From Bog-473 sp963777485 (GTDB lineage: Bacteria > Actinomycetota > Acidimicrobiia > Acidimicrobiales > RAAP-2), in NCBI GenBank assembly GCA_963777485.1, contig CAVZQP010000004.1, forward strand, positions 186,001 to 250,000: a DNA stretch of 64,000 bases. Reading direction: 5' to 3'. The translations under genes were made by a program, and so were the position numbers. Numbering within the stretch: position 1 is the stretch's first letter; every line of letters begins with the position of its first letter. The notes under the pieces are model-generated. The model was given only the letters and a program-made list of their open reading frames with translations. It was not told the DNA's origin and did no database searches. Below, one piece after another: positions 7,938 to 16,472 of this stretch.

Positions 7938-9517
7938 CGGTGTACCTGGTGGGGGCGGGCCCGGGCGACCCGGGCCTGCTCACCCGGCGGGGCGCCAAGC
8001 TCCTGGCCCGGGCCGACGTCGTGCTCTACGACCGGCTGGTCAGCCCTGCGCTGCTCGACCTGGCACCGGCCGGGGCGCAGCTGATCGACGTGGGCAAGCG
8101 TCCGGACGCGTCAGCGGGTGCCGCCGGTCCTGGGCCAGGCAGCCCGCGCGGACAGGACGAGCGTCAGGAAGCGATTGCCCGGCTGCTGGTGGAGCAAGGC
8201 AGCCGCGCCGGGGTCGTGGTACGGCTCAAGGGGGGCGACCCCTTCCTCTTCGGCCGAGGCGGGGAAGAGGTGGAGGCGCTCGCGGCGGCCGGCATCCCCT
8301 TCGAGGTGGTGCCCGGCGTGACGTCCGCCTTCGCCGCGCCGGCCATCGCCGGCATCCCGGTCACCCATCGCGGCGTCGCCTCGTCGGTGACCGTGGTCAC
8401 GGGACGGGTCGGGGGCGCCGACGGTGGTGAGGGCGCGGGGTCGCCCGACTGGGAGGCGCTGGCGCGTGCCGGCGGCACCCTCGTCATCCTCATGGGCATG
8501 TCGACACGCGCCGCCATCGCCGAAGCGCTCATCGCCGGCGGCCGGTCGCCCGACACGCCGGCCGCGGTCATCGCCCGGGCCACGACGGCGGCCCAGCGCA
8601 TCGTGCACACGACGCTCGCCGGCCTGGCGGCGGTAGATCTGGACTCACCCGCGGTGATCGTGGTGGGCGCCGTGGTGGCGCTGGCGCAGGACTCGTCGTC
8701 CAGTCCAGGGGGCAGGGTCTTGTCCGGCCGCACCGTCGTGGTCACGCGCAGTGGCATGAGGGCGCGGGGCCTGGTGGACGCGCTCGAGCGGGCGGGAGCG
8801 GTGACGTTGGAGCTGCCGCTCACCCGACAGGTCGACGCGGCCGACGGTGGTGCGGCGCTCCGCGCCGCGGCGTCCCTCGTGGGCGAGTGCCGGTGGGTCG
8901 TGTTCACGTCGGTGAACGCGGTGAACCGGTTCGTCGCCGAATTGCACGACGCCCGGGCGTTCGGCTCGGCCTCCGTGGCCGCGGTGGGCGGCGCCAGCGC
9001 CGACGCGCTGCGGGCCGAGGGCGTGGAGCCCGACCTCGTCCCGGCCGAACACAGCGCACGCGGTCTTGTCGAGGTGTTCCCGCAAGCAGGCTCAGAGGGT
9101 GCCAGGAAGGTCCTTTTCCCCTGCGCCGACATCGCGCCCGACACGATCGACCGCGGGCTCGCTCAGTTGGGGTGGGAGGTGCAGCGGGTCGAGGCGTACC
9201 GCACGGTGCCGGCGGCTGTGCCGGAGCCCGAGATGTTGGTGCGCGTCGCGCAGGCCGACGCGCTCGTGCTGACGGCGACGTCGTCGGTCCGTGCGTTCGT
9301 GAGCCTGCGCGGACCCGACGGGGAGTCGGTGCCGGTGCCCGCGCATGTCGTGTGCATCGGTCCGACCACCGCCGAGGCGGCCCGGGACGCCGGCATGACC
9401 GGCGTACACGAGGCATGGGGGGCGTCGACCGAGGGCATCGTGGCCGAGCTGTCGGACCACTTCGGGCTCGCCGGGTTGTCCGAGCCGCCGGAGTCCGGCA
9501 CGGCGGGCGCCTCGTAG
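7934..9517 (+). CDS. cobA-hemD: Fused uroporphyrinogen-III C-methyltransferase / uroporphyrinogen-III synthase
   Basis: A 527-residue two-enzyme fusion found in many actinobacteria. Residues 1 to about 250 are the SAM-dependent methyltransferase (MTVYLVGAGPGDPGLLT, VVRLKGGDPFLFGRGGEE, PVTHRGVASSVTVVTG) that makes precorrin-2, the branch to corrinoids or sirohaem. Residues 265-520 are uroporphyrinogen-III synthase (RTVVVTRSGMRARGLVDAL, VFTSVNAVNRF, VLTATSSVRAF), which closes hydroxymethylbilane for haem. A Gly/Ala/Pro-rich insert of about 20 residues near position 60 interrupts the usual methyltransferase spacing. The ATG overlaps the hemC stop by four bases. Placing both activities in one polypeptide sits at the haem/corrinoid branch point. 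Confidence 0.93.
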   Translation: MTVYLVGAGPGDPGLLTRRGAKLLARADVVLYDRLVSPALLDLAPAGAQLIDVGKRPDASAGAAGPGPGSPRGQDERQEAIARLLVEQGSRAGVVVRLKGGDPFLFGRGGEEVEALAAAGIPFEVVPGVTSAFAAPAIAGIPVTHRGVASSVTVVTGRVGGADGGEGAGSPDWEALARAGGTLVILMGMSTRAAIAEALIAGGRSPDTPAAVIARATTAAQRIVHTTLAGLAAVDLDSPAVIVVGAVVALAQDSSSSPGGRVLSGRTVVVTRSGMRARGLVDALERAGAVTLELPLTRQVDAADGGAALRAAASLVGECRWVVFTSVNAVNRFVAELHDARAFGSASVAAVGGASADALRAEGVEPDLVPAEHSARGLVEVFPQAGSEGARKVLFPCADIAPDTIDRGLAQLGWEVQRVEAYRTVPAAVPEPEMLVRVAQADALVLTATSSVRAFVSLRGPDGESVPVPAHVVCIGPTTAEAARDAGMTGVHEAWGASTEGIVAELSDHFGLAGLSEPPESGTAGAS

Positions 9518-9520
9518 CAT
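9515..9520 (+). promoter_or_regulatory. -10 box TAGCAT before hemB
   Basis: TAGCAT overlaps the stop of the preceding gene and is seven bases before the hemB ATG at 9528. It suggests hemB-hemL-HIT can be transcribed separately from the upstream hem genes. Confidence 0.4.
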
Positions 9521-9527
9521 TGTGCCC

Positions 9528-10541
9528 ATGGCCGAGGCCGACACCACCGAGCACAACGCGGGATTCCCCGCCCGGCGCCTGCGCCGGCTCCGCCGCACCC
9601 CCGCGCTGCGGCGACTTGTCGCCGAGGCGCGCCTCGGCGTGGACGACCTCGTGGCACCGCTGTTCGTGCGGGAGGGCATCGACGCGCCGACCCCGATCCC
9701 CTCGATGCCGGGCGAGGTCCAGCACACGGTCGACTCGCTCGTGCTCGAGGCGAAGCGCCTGTCGGCGCTGGGCCTCCCGGGGCTGATCCTCTTCGGTGTG
9801 CCCGCCCGCAAGGACGCGCAGGGGAGTGGCGCCTGGGACCCCGGGGGCATCGTGCAGGTCGCGCTGCGAGCGGTGCGCGACGCCGTGGGCGACGAGTTGG
9901 TCGTGATGGCGGACCTGTGCCTCGACGAGTACACCGACCACGGGCACTGCGGCGTGCTCGGCCCCGACGGCGCGGTCCTGAACGACCCGACGCTCGAGCT
10001 GTACCAACGCATCGCCCAGGCGCAGGCCGAGGCGGGCGCCGACGTCGTCGCGCCGAGCGGGATGATGGACGGGCAGGTCGCCGCCATCCGGGCCGCGCTC
10101 GACGGGAGCGGGCACGAGGGAGTGGCGATACTCGCCTACGCCTCCAAGTACGCGTCGGCGCTCTATGGCCCGTTCCGTGACGCAGTCGACGTGAGCATCG
10201 CCGCCGGCGGCGACCGCCGCGCCTATCAGCAGGACCCGCGCAACCGGCGCGAAGCACTGGCCGAGATCGCGCTCGACGTGGCCGAGGGCGCGGACATGGT
10301 GATGGTCAAGCCGGCCATGACGTCACTCGACATCCTGGCGGCGGCGCGCGGGGTCGTGGACGTGCCGCTGGCGGCGTACCACGTGAGTGGCGAATTCGCC
10401 ATGGTGAAGGCGGCCGCGGCAGCGGGGTGGATCGACGGGGCGGCCGTCGCCCTCGAACAGCTCACGGTCGTCAAACGTGCCGGAGCGGACTTCGTCCTCA
10501 CGTATTTCGCCGCCGAGGTGGCCGAGGCACTCGGTGCCTGA
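9528..10541 (+). CDS. hemB: Delta-aminolevulinic acid dehydratase (porphobilinogen synthase)
   Basis: Condenses two 5-aminolevulinate molecules into porphobilinogen. The 337-residue product has the two active-site lysines at residue 207 (AYASKYASALYGPF) and residue 261 (MVMVKPAM). The metal loop reads MADLCLDEYTDHGHCG: of the three Cys that bind catalytic zinc in the E. coli enzyme, the first and third positions are Cys but the second is Asp, a mixed loop. The N-terminal arm RRLRRTPALRRLVAE is typical. ATG 9528 is used, with a -10 box seven bases upstream. Its end overlaps hemL by eight bases. Confidence 0.95.
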   Translation: MAEADTTEHNAGFPARRLRRLRRTPALRRLVAEARLGVDDLVAPLFVREGIDAPTPIPSMPGEVQHTVDSLVLEAKRLSALGLPGLILFGVPARKDAQGSGAWDPGGIVQVALRAVRDAVGDELVVMADLCLDEYTDHGHCGVLGPDGAVLNDPTLELYQRIAQAQAEAGADVVAPSGMMDGQVAAIRAALDGSGHEGVAILAYASKYASALYGPFRDAVDVSIAAGGDRRAYQQDPRNRREALAEIALDVAEGADMVMVKPAMTSLDILAAARGVVDVPLAAYHVSGEFAMVKAAAAAGWIDGAAVALEQLTVVKRAGADFVLTYFAAEVAEALGA

Positions 10542-11835
10542 GCCGGCAACGCCGGCGTCGAACGCGGAGTGGTTCGAGCGGGCCCTGCGCGTGATCCCCG
10601 GCGGCGTCGACTCGCCGGTGCGCTCGTTCGCGTCAGTGGGGGGCACCCCGTACACGGTCGTCTCGGGGGAGGGTGCCTACGTCACTGACGCCGAGGGGAC
10701 GCGCTACATCGACATGGTCCAGTCCTACGGTGCGGTGCTGCTCGGGCACGCGCACCCCGCCGTGACGTCCGCCGTGACGGCGGCGGCCGCACGCGGCACC
10801 ACGTTCGGCGCGCCGACACCAGGAGAGGTGCTCCTGGCCGAGGCGATCTGCGCGCGCATGCCGGGCTGCGAACAGGTGCGTCTGGTGTCCTCGGGCACCG
10901 AGGCGGCCATGAGCGCGGTCCGACTGGCGCGTGGCATCACCGGGCGCGACCGGGTGGTGAAGTTCGACGGCTGCTACCACGGGCACTCCGACGGCCTGCT
11001 GGCGGGCGGGGGGAGCGGTGTCGCGATGCTCGGACTGCCCGGCTCGGCAGGGGTCTCAGCGGGCGCGGTTGCCGACACCGAGGTGGTCCCCTACAACGTG
11101 GTGCCCGTGCTCGACGAGCGCGTGGCCTGCGTCATCGTGGAGCCGGTGGCGGCGAACATGAACCTGGTGACGCCGGGACCCGGCTTCCTCGAGGGCCTGC
11201 GCGCCGCGTGCGACGCCGCCGGGGCACTCCTGATCTTCGACGAGGTGATCACGGGGTTCCGGCTCGGCCCGGACGGGGCGACGGGATGGAGCGGCGTGCG
11301 GCCCGACTTGTGGTGCTTCGGCAAGGTCATCGGCGGGGGCCTGCCGGTGGGTGCGTTCGGCGGCTCCCGCGACTTGCTGAGCGGCCTCGCCCCGGGTGGG
11401 CCGGTCTACCAAGCGGGGACGCTGTCGGGGAACCCGCTCGCCACCGCAGCCGGACTCGCCGTCCTCCACGAGGTGGGCCCGGCGGATTACGAGGCGCTCA
11501 GCGCACGCGTCGCCGTGTTCGCCAAGGAGCTCGAGTCGGCGATCGCCACCGGTGGTCTGTCCGTGGCGGCACCGGCCGTCGGGCCGCTCGTCGGGCTGTT
11601 CGTGGCGCCTGCTTCGGACGGACCGCTCGTACCGCCCACCGACTACGTCACGTCACGGGCCGTGGCCGGCAACGGCGTCTACCCCCGCTTCTTCCACGCG
11701 ATGCTGCGCCGCGGCGTCGCGCTGGCGCCGGGCCCGTACGAGGTGTTGTTCCCCGGACTCGCTCACGACGAGGCGGTGCTCGGGCGGGTGGTGGAGGCGG
11801 CCGCCGATGCTGCGAACGAGGTCGCGACGTCATGA
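10534..11835 (+). CDS. hemL: Glutamate-1-semialdehyde 2,1-aminomutase
   Basis: PLP enzyme that converts glutamate 1-semialdehyde to 5-aminolevulinate, the step between HemA and HemB. The 433-residue protein shows RALRVIPGGVDSPVRSF, SYGAVLLGHAHPAV, SSGTEAAMSAVRLARG, DEVITGFRL and the PLP lysine at residue 264 in WCFGKVIGGGLPVGAFGG. The GTG lies inside the 3' end of hemB (eight-base overlap), and its stop forms an ATGA overlap with the HIT gene, so the three are one translational unit. With hemA, hemC, cobA-hemD and hemB next to it, the whole route from glutamyl-tRNA to uroporphyrinogen III is present. Confidence 0.95.
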   Translation: MPEPATPASNAEWFERALRVIPGGVDSPVRSFASVGGTPYTVVSGEGAYVTDAEGTRYIDMVQSYGAVLLGHAHPAVTSAVTAAAARGTTFGAPTPGEVLLAEAICARMPGCEQVRLVSSGTEAAMSAVRLARGITGRDRVVKFDGCYHGHSDGLLAGGGSGVAMLGLPGSAGVSAGAVADTEVVPYNVVPVLDERVACVIVEPVAANMNLVTPGPGFLEGLRAACDAAGALLIFDEVITGFRLGPDGATGWSGVRPDLWCFGKVIGGGLPVGAFGGSRDLLSGLAPGGPVYQAGTLSGNPLATAAGLAVLHEVGPADYEALSARVAVFAKELESAIATGGLSVAAPAVGPLVGLFVAPASDGPLVPPTDYVTSRAVAGNGVYPRFFHAMLRRGVALAPGPYEVLFPGLAHDEAVLGRVVEAAADAANEVATS

Positions 11836-12317
11836 CGCCGTGGGCGCCGAACTTCGCCGCGCTCGCCCGTGGCGAGGGGTGCCCGATGTGCGAACCGGGG
11901 GCGGACGAGACGCCTCACGGCGTGCGCGTGTACGAGGGCCGTTGGTCGGATGCCTACCTTGGGCGATTCCCGGTGCGGCCCGGCTACGCCTACGTCATCT
12001 GGAAAGGCCGGCACGTCGCTGAGCCGTCGGAGCTCTCAGACGAGGAGGCGGCGGGATTCTGGAGCGAGGTTGCCCACGTGTCCCGCGGCGTCGCCGAGCG
12101 GAGCCGGCCCGTCAAGATGAACTGGCTCAGCCTGGGCAACGGCCTGCCGCATCTCCACGTTCATCTCGTGCCGCGCCCGGCTGACGACGCCCGCGCCGGG
12201 GGGCCGCTCGAGAGCGACGCCTTCGACCGGGAAGTGACGCCCGAGGTCCCGGCGGAAGAGCTGCGGGCGGAGGCCGAATCGCTGCGCGCGGTCCTCGAGT
12301 CACGCTCGGCCGGGTAA
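11832..12317 (+). CDS. HIT-family nucleotide hydrolase/transferase-like protein
   Basis: A 161-residue histidine-triad protein. The N-terminal MCEPGADETPHGVRVYEG is typical of the diadenosine-tetraphosphate hydrolase-like branch, and the active-site triad H-x-H-x-H lies at residues 107-111 in GNGLPHLHVHLVPR. These proteins hydrolyse or transfer nucleoside monophosphoryl groups; the natural substrate cannot be told. It overlaps hemL by four bases (ATGA), so it is made with the haem enzymes, although no role in haem synthesis is known for this family. Confidence 0.85.
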   Translation: MTPWAPNFAALARGEGCPMCEPGADETPHGVRVYEGRWSDAYLGRFPVRPGYAYVIWKGRHVAEPSELSDEEAAGFWSEVAHVSRGVAERSRPVKMNWLSLGNGLPHLHVHLVPRPADDARAGGPLESDAFDREVTPEVPAEELRAEAESLRAVLESRSAG

Positions 12318-12346
12318 CGACCTCACCCCTCCTCTCGCCGTACGCC

Positions 12347-12352
12347 TACCTT
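12347..12352 (+). promoter_or_regulatory. -10 box TACCTT before the PhyH-like gene
   Basis: TACCTT is six bases before the GTG at 12359, giving another leaderless arrangement. It lies in the 41-base gap after the HIT gene. Confidence 0.5.
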
Positions 12353-12358
12353 GGGCGA

Positions 12359-13255
12359 GTGGCAGAGGACCTGCGCAAAGCCGCGCACCACTGGCAAACC
12401 GAGGGCTGGGCGCTCGTCCACGGGCTCGTCCCGCAGGAGGATGTCGACGCCGTGGCCGGTGACCTGGAGGGCTTGTTCGCGGCCGACACCTTCGCCGACT
12501 ACAACCGGGCCTCGGCCTTTGGTGACGGCGCACCCGAAGGCCGTCGGTTCCGCTCGACGCAGTTCGACGGGATGCGCGGCTTCCCACAGCCAGGGTGCTC
12601 TGCGTTGAACGACCTTTTCGTGCATCCGCGGCTCATCGAATTCGCCCGCCTGGCCCTCGGCGACGACGACCTGCGGATCTATCAGGCTGCCGTGTGGGGC
12701 AAGTGGGCCGGAACGATCAACTACGAGCAGCCTCTGCATCAAGACGGGAACCACTCCCTTCTGCCCCCTCGGATGGAGCCCGGTTTCTGGCACCTCGAGT
12801 CGTTCCTCTACCTCTCCGACGTCGACGAGGGCTGCGCCCCGCCCCGGATCGTACCGAGAAGCCGTTCTGCCGTGGCCTATGACGAGCTCTATGCGCACGA
12901 GGTCGTCGCAACTGGCGGGCGGGGATCGCTCTTGGCGTACCGGTCCGACGTATGGCATCGCGGCACGGACTTCGCGCGGGCCGACGCGTCGCGCTTCGTG
13001 CTCGTTGTCGCCTTCAGGCCGGCAATGGCCGATTGGTTCGGGTACGACGCCTTCCCGCGACTCGGCCTGGACAGCGCCTTTCGCTCCTTTGCGGCCGGGA
13101 AGACCCCCGAGGAGCTGGCACTTTTCGGCGTCCCGCGGCCCGGCCATGCGTACTGGAACGAGGCAACCGTGGCCGCCATGTCGGCGAAGTATCCGGGGCT
13201 CGATGTGTCGCCGTGGCGGGACGCCGTGGGCGGCACCGAAGCTCTCGGCTCGTAG
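12359..13255 (+). CDS. Phytanoyl-CoA dioxygenase (PhyH) family protein
   Basis: A 298-residue Fe(II)/2-oxoglutarate-dependent oxygenase homologue. The iron-binding triad is visible as H127-x-D129 in PLHQDGNH and H200 in SDVWHRGTDF; R212 in ADASRFVLVV is the likely 2-oxoglutarate anchor. N-terminal helices (WQTEGWALVHGLVP) match the family. PhyH members hydroxylate varied substrates such as lipids, ectoine and secondary metabolites, so the substrate is unknown. It has its own leaderless promoter and faces the geranylgeranyl reductase gene end to end with a 42-base gap. Confidence 0.82.
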   Translation: MAEDLRKAAHHWQTEGWALVHGLVPQEDVDAVAGDLEGLFAADTFADYNRASAFGDGAPEGRRFRSTQFDGMRGFPQPGCSALNDLFVHPRLIEFARLALGDDDLRIYQAAVWGKWAGTINYEQPLHQDGNHSLLPPRMEPGFWHLESFLYLSDVDEGCAPPRIVPRSRSAVAYDELYAHEVVATGGRGSLLAYRSDVWHRGTDFARADASRFVLVVAFRPAMADWFGYDAFPRLGLDSAFRSFAAGKTPEELALFGVPRPGHAYWNEATVAAMSAKYPGLDVSPWRDAVGGTEALGS

Positions 13256-13297
13256 AGTTCGCCTCTCTCCGACGCACCCCTTACTTATGGGCTGCCG

Positions 13298-14851
13298 TCA
13301 GGCTGCCGGGCTCTCCAAGACGTCAGGGTCCGGCAGCAAGCGCGAGATCAGCTCGAGCGCGCGGTAACCGATTTCGGCGGGACCGGGTGCGTCCGGCCGC
13401 ATGAGGTTGGCCATGATCCGCAGGAGCTGATTCATCAACAGGTCCGAACGCATGCCGATGTTGACGCACACGCGCATCGCGTCGGGATGCGAGATCAGAT
13501 GGACGAAAGCCCGCGCCACCTTGTAGTAGGGGCCATATGCGGCGGTGAGCTCCCGGTCGTACTCGGCCAATGCGCGCGGCCCGGCGCCGGTCAGGGCGTG
13601 GCCGAGCGCGGCGGCGGCCAGCCGGCCGGTCTCGTAGCCGTACGCGATGCCCTCGCCGTTGAACGGGTTGATCGCGCCGCCGGCATCGCCGGCAATGAGC
13701 ACGTTGTGCCCGACCCTCGGACCGACTGAGAGTCCCATGGGCAGCTTGCCGCCCGTCGGCAGACCCAGACTCGTTTCCGGGCTCAGTCCCCACGACTTGG
13801 GCGCGTAATCGACGAACGTGTCCATGAGCGTGGTCGTGTTGACGCCCTTCCAGCGCTGCTCCGTCGACAGGAGGCCGACGCCGACGTTGACCCGCCCGTC
13901 GCCCATCGGGAAGATCCAGCCATAGCCCGGCACCACGGTGCCATCCGCGTCGCGGATGTCCAGGTGCGACTCGATGAAGGGGTCGTCGTGCCGGTCGGAG
14001 CGGTAGTAACCACGTAGCGCCATGCCGAGCGGCAGGTCGCGCCGGCGCGACGTGCCCAACATCCGGCCGATCCGGGAGTTCGACCCGTCGGCGACGACGA
14101 CGTAGTGCGCCTTGATCACCCGCGTGCGAGTGCGGCCCTTCTCCTTGACCGTCACCCCGGTCAGGGCCGGTAGCGGGGACGCCGGGACCGAGTCGTCGGC
14201 AACCACACTGACGACTTCGGTGCCCTGGAGCAGGTTGGCGCCCGCCTCCGCCGCCCGGGCCGCCACGAGGCCGTCGAGGTCGTGACGCGTGATCGTGTAG
14301 CCGTAGTCGGGGAAGTGCGGGTGCTCCGGCCACTGCATCTCGATGGATTGGCCGAAACCGAAGGCCCGCAGGCCGGTATAGCGGTGGGAGCCGGCCAGGG
14401 CATCCTCGAGCCCCATGTCAGCCAGTTGCCGGACCGCGCGCGGTGTCAGCCCGTCCCCGCAGGTCTTCTCGCGGGGGAAGACCTTCTTCTCCACGACGAC
14501 GACGTCCCACCCGGCCTCCGCCAGCCAGTAGGCGCACGAAGAGCCGGACGGGCCCGCGCCGACGACGACGACGTCGTACACGTGATCGTCGCCACCTCCT
14601 CCCCGGGGCTTGGCCGGCGCCCGCCGCGCCGAAGCGGCGGTTGCCGCGCCGCCCGTTGCGCCCGTACCGGCCGTCCGCTTGGCCGGCACCTTCTTGCCCG
14701 TCGATTTCGCCGCCGCCTTGGGGGCCCCCGCCCGGGACGCCGCCGACTTCGACCCTGCGGCCTGCTTCTTCGCCTTCTTCGCCGGGGCTTTGGCCGCACG
14801 CGCCGACTTCTTGGGAGCGCCGGACGGGGATGTCTTGTCGGGTGGCGTCAC
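13298..14851 (-). CDS. Geranylgeranyl reductase family flavoprotein (probable menaquinone reductase) with Lys/Ala-rich N-terminal tail
   Basis: FAD-dependent prenyl reductase; homologues beside nuoA in actinobacteria are thought to saturate the menaquinone side chain. The FAD motif is VVVVGAGPSGSSCA, with the glycines at residues 98-103, followed by EKKVFPREKTCGDGLTPRAV and the second FAD site VLIAGDAGGAINPFNGEGI. The first 88 residues are unusual: repeated Ala-Lys-Pro units (APAKKAKK, APKAAAKS) with almost no hydrophobic residues, like a histone H1 tail. The GTG at 14851 has TACGAT six bases upstream; the frame stays open further but enters nuoA antisense. Divergent from nuoA (87-base gap), so the quinone-tailoring and quinone-using genes share a control region. 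Confidence 0.85.
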   Translation of the reverse strand: MTPPDKTSPSGAPKKSARAAKAPAKKAKKQAAGSKSAASRAGAPKAAAKSTGKKVPAKRTAGTGATGGAATAASARRAPAKPRGGGGDDHVYDVVVVGAGPSGSSCAYWLAEAGWDVVVVEKKVFPREKTCGDGLTPRAVRQLADMGLEDALAGSHRYTGLRAFGFGQSIEMQWPEHPHFPDYGYTITRHDLDGLVAARAAEAGANLLQGTEVVSVVADDSVPASPLPALTGVTVKEKGRTRTRVIKAHYVVVADGSNSRIGRMLGTSRRRDLPLGMALRGYYRSDRHDDPFIESHLDIRDADGTVVPGYGWIFPMGDGRVNVGVGLLSTEQRWKGVNTTTLMDTFVDYAPKSWGLSPETSLGLPTGGKLPMGLSVGPRVGHNVLIAGDAGGAINPFNGEGIAYGYETGRLAAAALGHALTGAGPRALAEYDRELTAAYGPYYKVARAFVHLISHPDAMRVCVNIGMRSDLLMNQLLRIMANLMRPDAPGPAEIGYRALELISRLLPDPDVLESPAA

Positions 14852-14857
14852 GAGGGC

Positions 14858-14863
14858 ATCGTA
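14858..14863 (-). promoter_or_regulatory. -10 box TACGAT before the geranylgeranyl reductase
   Basis: On the minus strand TACGAT is six bases before the GTG at 14851. This supports translation of the Lys/Ala-rich tail from the very 5' end of the mRNA. Confidence 0.5.
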
Positions 14864-14923
14864 GGCCCGCTGCCAGGGCCTCTGACCAGCGTCGCGGATG
14901 TGCCCGCGAAAGGGGTCGCATGG

Positions 14924-14929
14924 TAAAAA
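14924..14929 (+). promoter_or_regulatory. Probable -10 element (TAAAAA) before nuoA
   Basis: GGTAAAAACGGG is the only A/T patch upstream of the nuoA GTG, nine bases away. It departs from TANNNT at the last base but has the same spacing as the other leaderless promoters here. Confidence 0.35.
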
Positions 14930-14938
14930 CGGGCCACA

Positions 14939-15391
14939 GTGGACCAGTACCTCCCGATCCTGATCTTGGCGGTTCTCGGCTTCGCGTTTACCGTCTTCTC
15001 GCTGGTTTCCTCCGCGCTGCTCGCGCCCAAGAAGAAGCCCACGGCAGCGAAGCTGGCGCCCTACGAGTGCGGGATCGTGCCCAGCGTCGAACCGCCGCAG
15101 CGGTTCCCCGTCCGCTTCTACCTCGTGTCGATGATCTTCATCATCTTCGACATCGAAATCGTCTTCCTCTACCCGTGGGCGATCGTGTTCCACCAGATCG
15201 AGACGTTCGGGCTCATCGAGGTCATCGTCTTCGCCGCAGTCGTCTTCGTCTCGTTCGTGTACCTGATCTCTAACGGCGCACTGACCTGGGGTCCGCCCAA
15301 GACGCTGCAGCCCGGCCTGCCGAGCCGCACGTCGGAGTCGACGATCACGCGTATCAGCGGCAGCCGTCCGGTTCCCGAAGAGGCGGCCTGA
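14939..15391 (+). CDS. nuoA: NADH-quinone oxidoreductase subunit A
   Basis: Small membrane subunit of complex I at the joint between the hydrophilic and membrane arms. The 150-residue protein has three hydrophobic segments (residues 3-27, 60-84 and 90-112) and the conserved loop KLAPYECGIVPSVEPPQRFPVRFYLVS, of which YECGIVP and RFPVRFY are diagnostic. The tail beyond residue 115 is longer than in E. coli and hydrophilic. GTG 14939 follows a probable -10 element. nuoB begins two bases after the stop. First gene of the 14-gene nuo operon. Confidence 0.93.
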   Translation: MDQYLPILILAVLGFAFTVFSLVSSALLAPKKKPTAAKLAPYECGIVPSVEPPQRFPVRFYLVSMIFIIFDIEIVFLYPWAIVFHQIETFGLIEVIVFAAVVFVSFVYLISNGALTWGPPKTLQPGLPSRTSESTITRISGSRPVPEEAA

Positions 15392-15393
15392 GG

Positions 15394-15954
15394 ATGGGGA
15401 TCGAGGACCTCCAGCACAACTTCCTGACGGGCAAGCTCGAGGACATGGTTAAGTGGGCCCGCCGCAACAGCGTCTGGCCGGCCACGTTCGGACTCGCCTG
15501 CTGCGCCATCGAGATGATGTCCGTCGGAGCCGCTGACTACGACATCAGCCGGCTCGGGATGGAGGTGTTCCGCGCTTCGCCCCGGCAGGCCGACCTGATG
15601 ATCGTGGCCGGACGGGTGTCCCAGAAGATGGCGCCGGTGCTGCGGCAGGTCTACGACCAGATGATGGAGCCCAAGTGGGTCATCTCCATGGGCGTGTGCG
15701 CCTCCACCGGCGGGATGTTCAACAACTACGCCATCGTGCAGGGAGTCGACCAGATCGTGCCGGTCGACGTCTACGCGCCGGGCTGCCCGCCGTCGCCCGA
15801 GACGCTGCTCCACGCCATCCTGACGCTGCACGAGAAGATCCGCACCGGTGAGATCACGCGGCGCCCCGGGTCCTCCGTGCCGGCAGGTGAGCAGGCGACG
15901 GGTGGCTGGGTGCCCTCCATGCCCGACGCCGTGCGGGTGGCCACGCCGCGGTGA
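15394..15954 (+). CDS. nuoB: NADH-quinone oxidoreductase subunit B
   Basis: Carries cluster N2, the last iron-sulfur centre before quinone. The four N2 ligands are visible: adjacent Cys in GLACCAIEMM, one in SMGVCAST and one in YAPGCPPSPETLL. GAADYDISRLGMEVFRASPRQADL lines the quinone cavity (RLGMEVFRASPRQAD seen). 186 residues, normal length, with a short polar C-terminal tail. The ATG lies two bases after nuoA stops, and the end overlaps nuoC by four bases (GTGA). Confidence 0.96.
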   Translation: MGIEDLQHNFLTGKLEDMVKWARRNSVWPATFGLACCAIEMMSVGAADYDISRLGMEVFRASPRQADLMIVAGRVSQKMAPVLRQVYDQMMEPKWVISMGVCASTGGMFNNYAIVQGVDQIVPVDVYAPGCPPSPETLLHAILTLHEKIRTGEITRRPGSSVPAGEQATGGWVPSMPDAVRVATPR

Positions 15955-16472
15955 CCGACACCACCCCGACCGCCGCACCGGCGGCGACGGCTTCGATGGT
16001 CCTGCCCAAAGTGCCCCGTCTGCCCGACCGGCTGGTCGACCAGTTGGCCTTCCCAGGGCGCGACACCTACAAGGCCATGGTCGCCGCGTTCCGCGACGCC
16101 GGGTTCGAGCTGTGTGCCGATCTGTGCGCGGTCGACTACTTGACCCATCCCGGCCGTTCGCTGCCCGAGGACGTCACACCCGAACGTTTCGAGGTGGTCG
16201 TGAACCTCGTGTCGCTCTCACTCCGTCAGCGGGTCCGCGTCCGCGTCCAGGTGCCCGAGGACGATCCGGTAGTCGACAGCCTGTTCGACGTCTACCCCGG
16301 CACCGAGGCGATGGAGCGGGAGGCCTACGACATGATGGGCGTCGTCTTCGCGGGCCACCCCGATCTCACCCGGATCCTCATGCCCGAGGACTGGGAGGGC
16401 CACCCACTCCGCAAGGACTACGGGGTGGGCCGCGTGCCCGTGCAGTTCAAGGAAGCCCCGGGACCGCGATGA
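15951..16472 (+). CDS. nuoC: NADH-quinone oxidoreductase subunit C
   Basis: Peripheral-arm subunit of complex I without cofactors. The 173-residue protein has the 30 kDa-subunit signature in its C-terminal half: DSLFDVYPGTEAMEREAYDMMGVVFAGHP (YPGTEAMEREAYDMMG seen), then LTRILMPEDWEGHPLRKDYG. It is a separate gene, not fused to nuoD as in E. coli. The GTG start overlaps nuoB by four bases and its stop overlaps the nuoD ATG by four bases. Confidence 0.94.
   Translation: MTDTTPTAAPAATASMVLPKVPRLPDRLVDQLAFPGRDTYKAMVAAFRDAGFELCADLCAVDYLTHPGRSLPEDVTPERFEVVVNLVSLSLRQRVRVRVQVPEDDPVVDSLFDVYPGTEAMEREAYDMMGVVFAGHPDLTRILMPEDWEGHPLRKDYGVGRVPVQFKEAPGPR

Noticed and set aside
14852..15193. N-terminal extension of the geranylgeranyl reductase across the nuoA region
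   Set aside because: It would read antisense through nuoA and upstream of the TACGAT box; no conserved residues.
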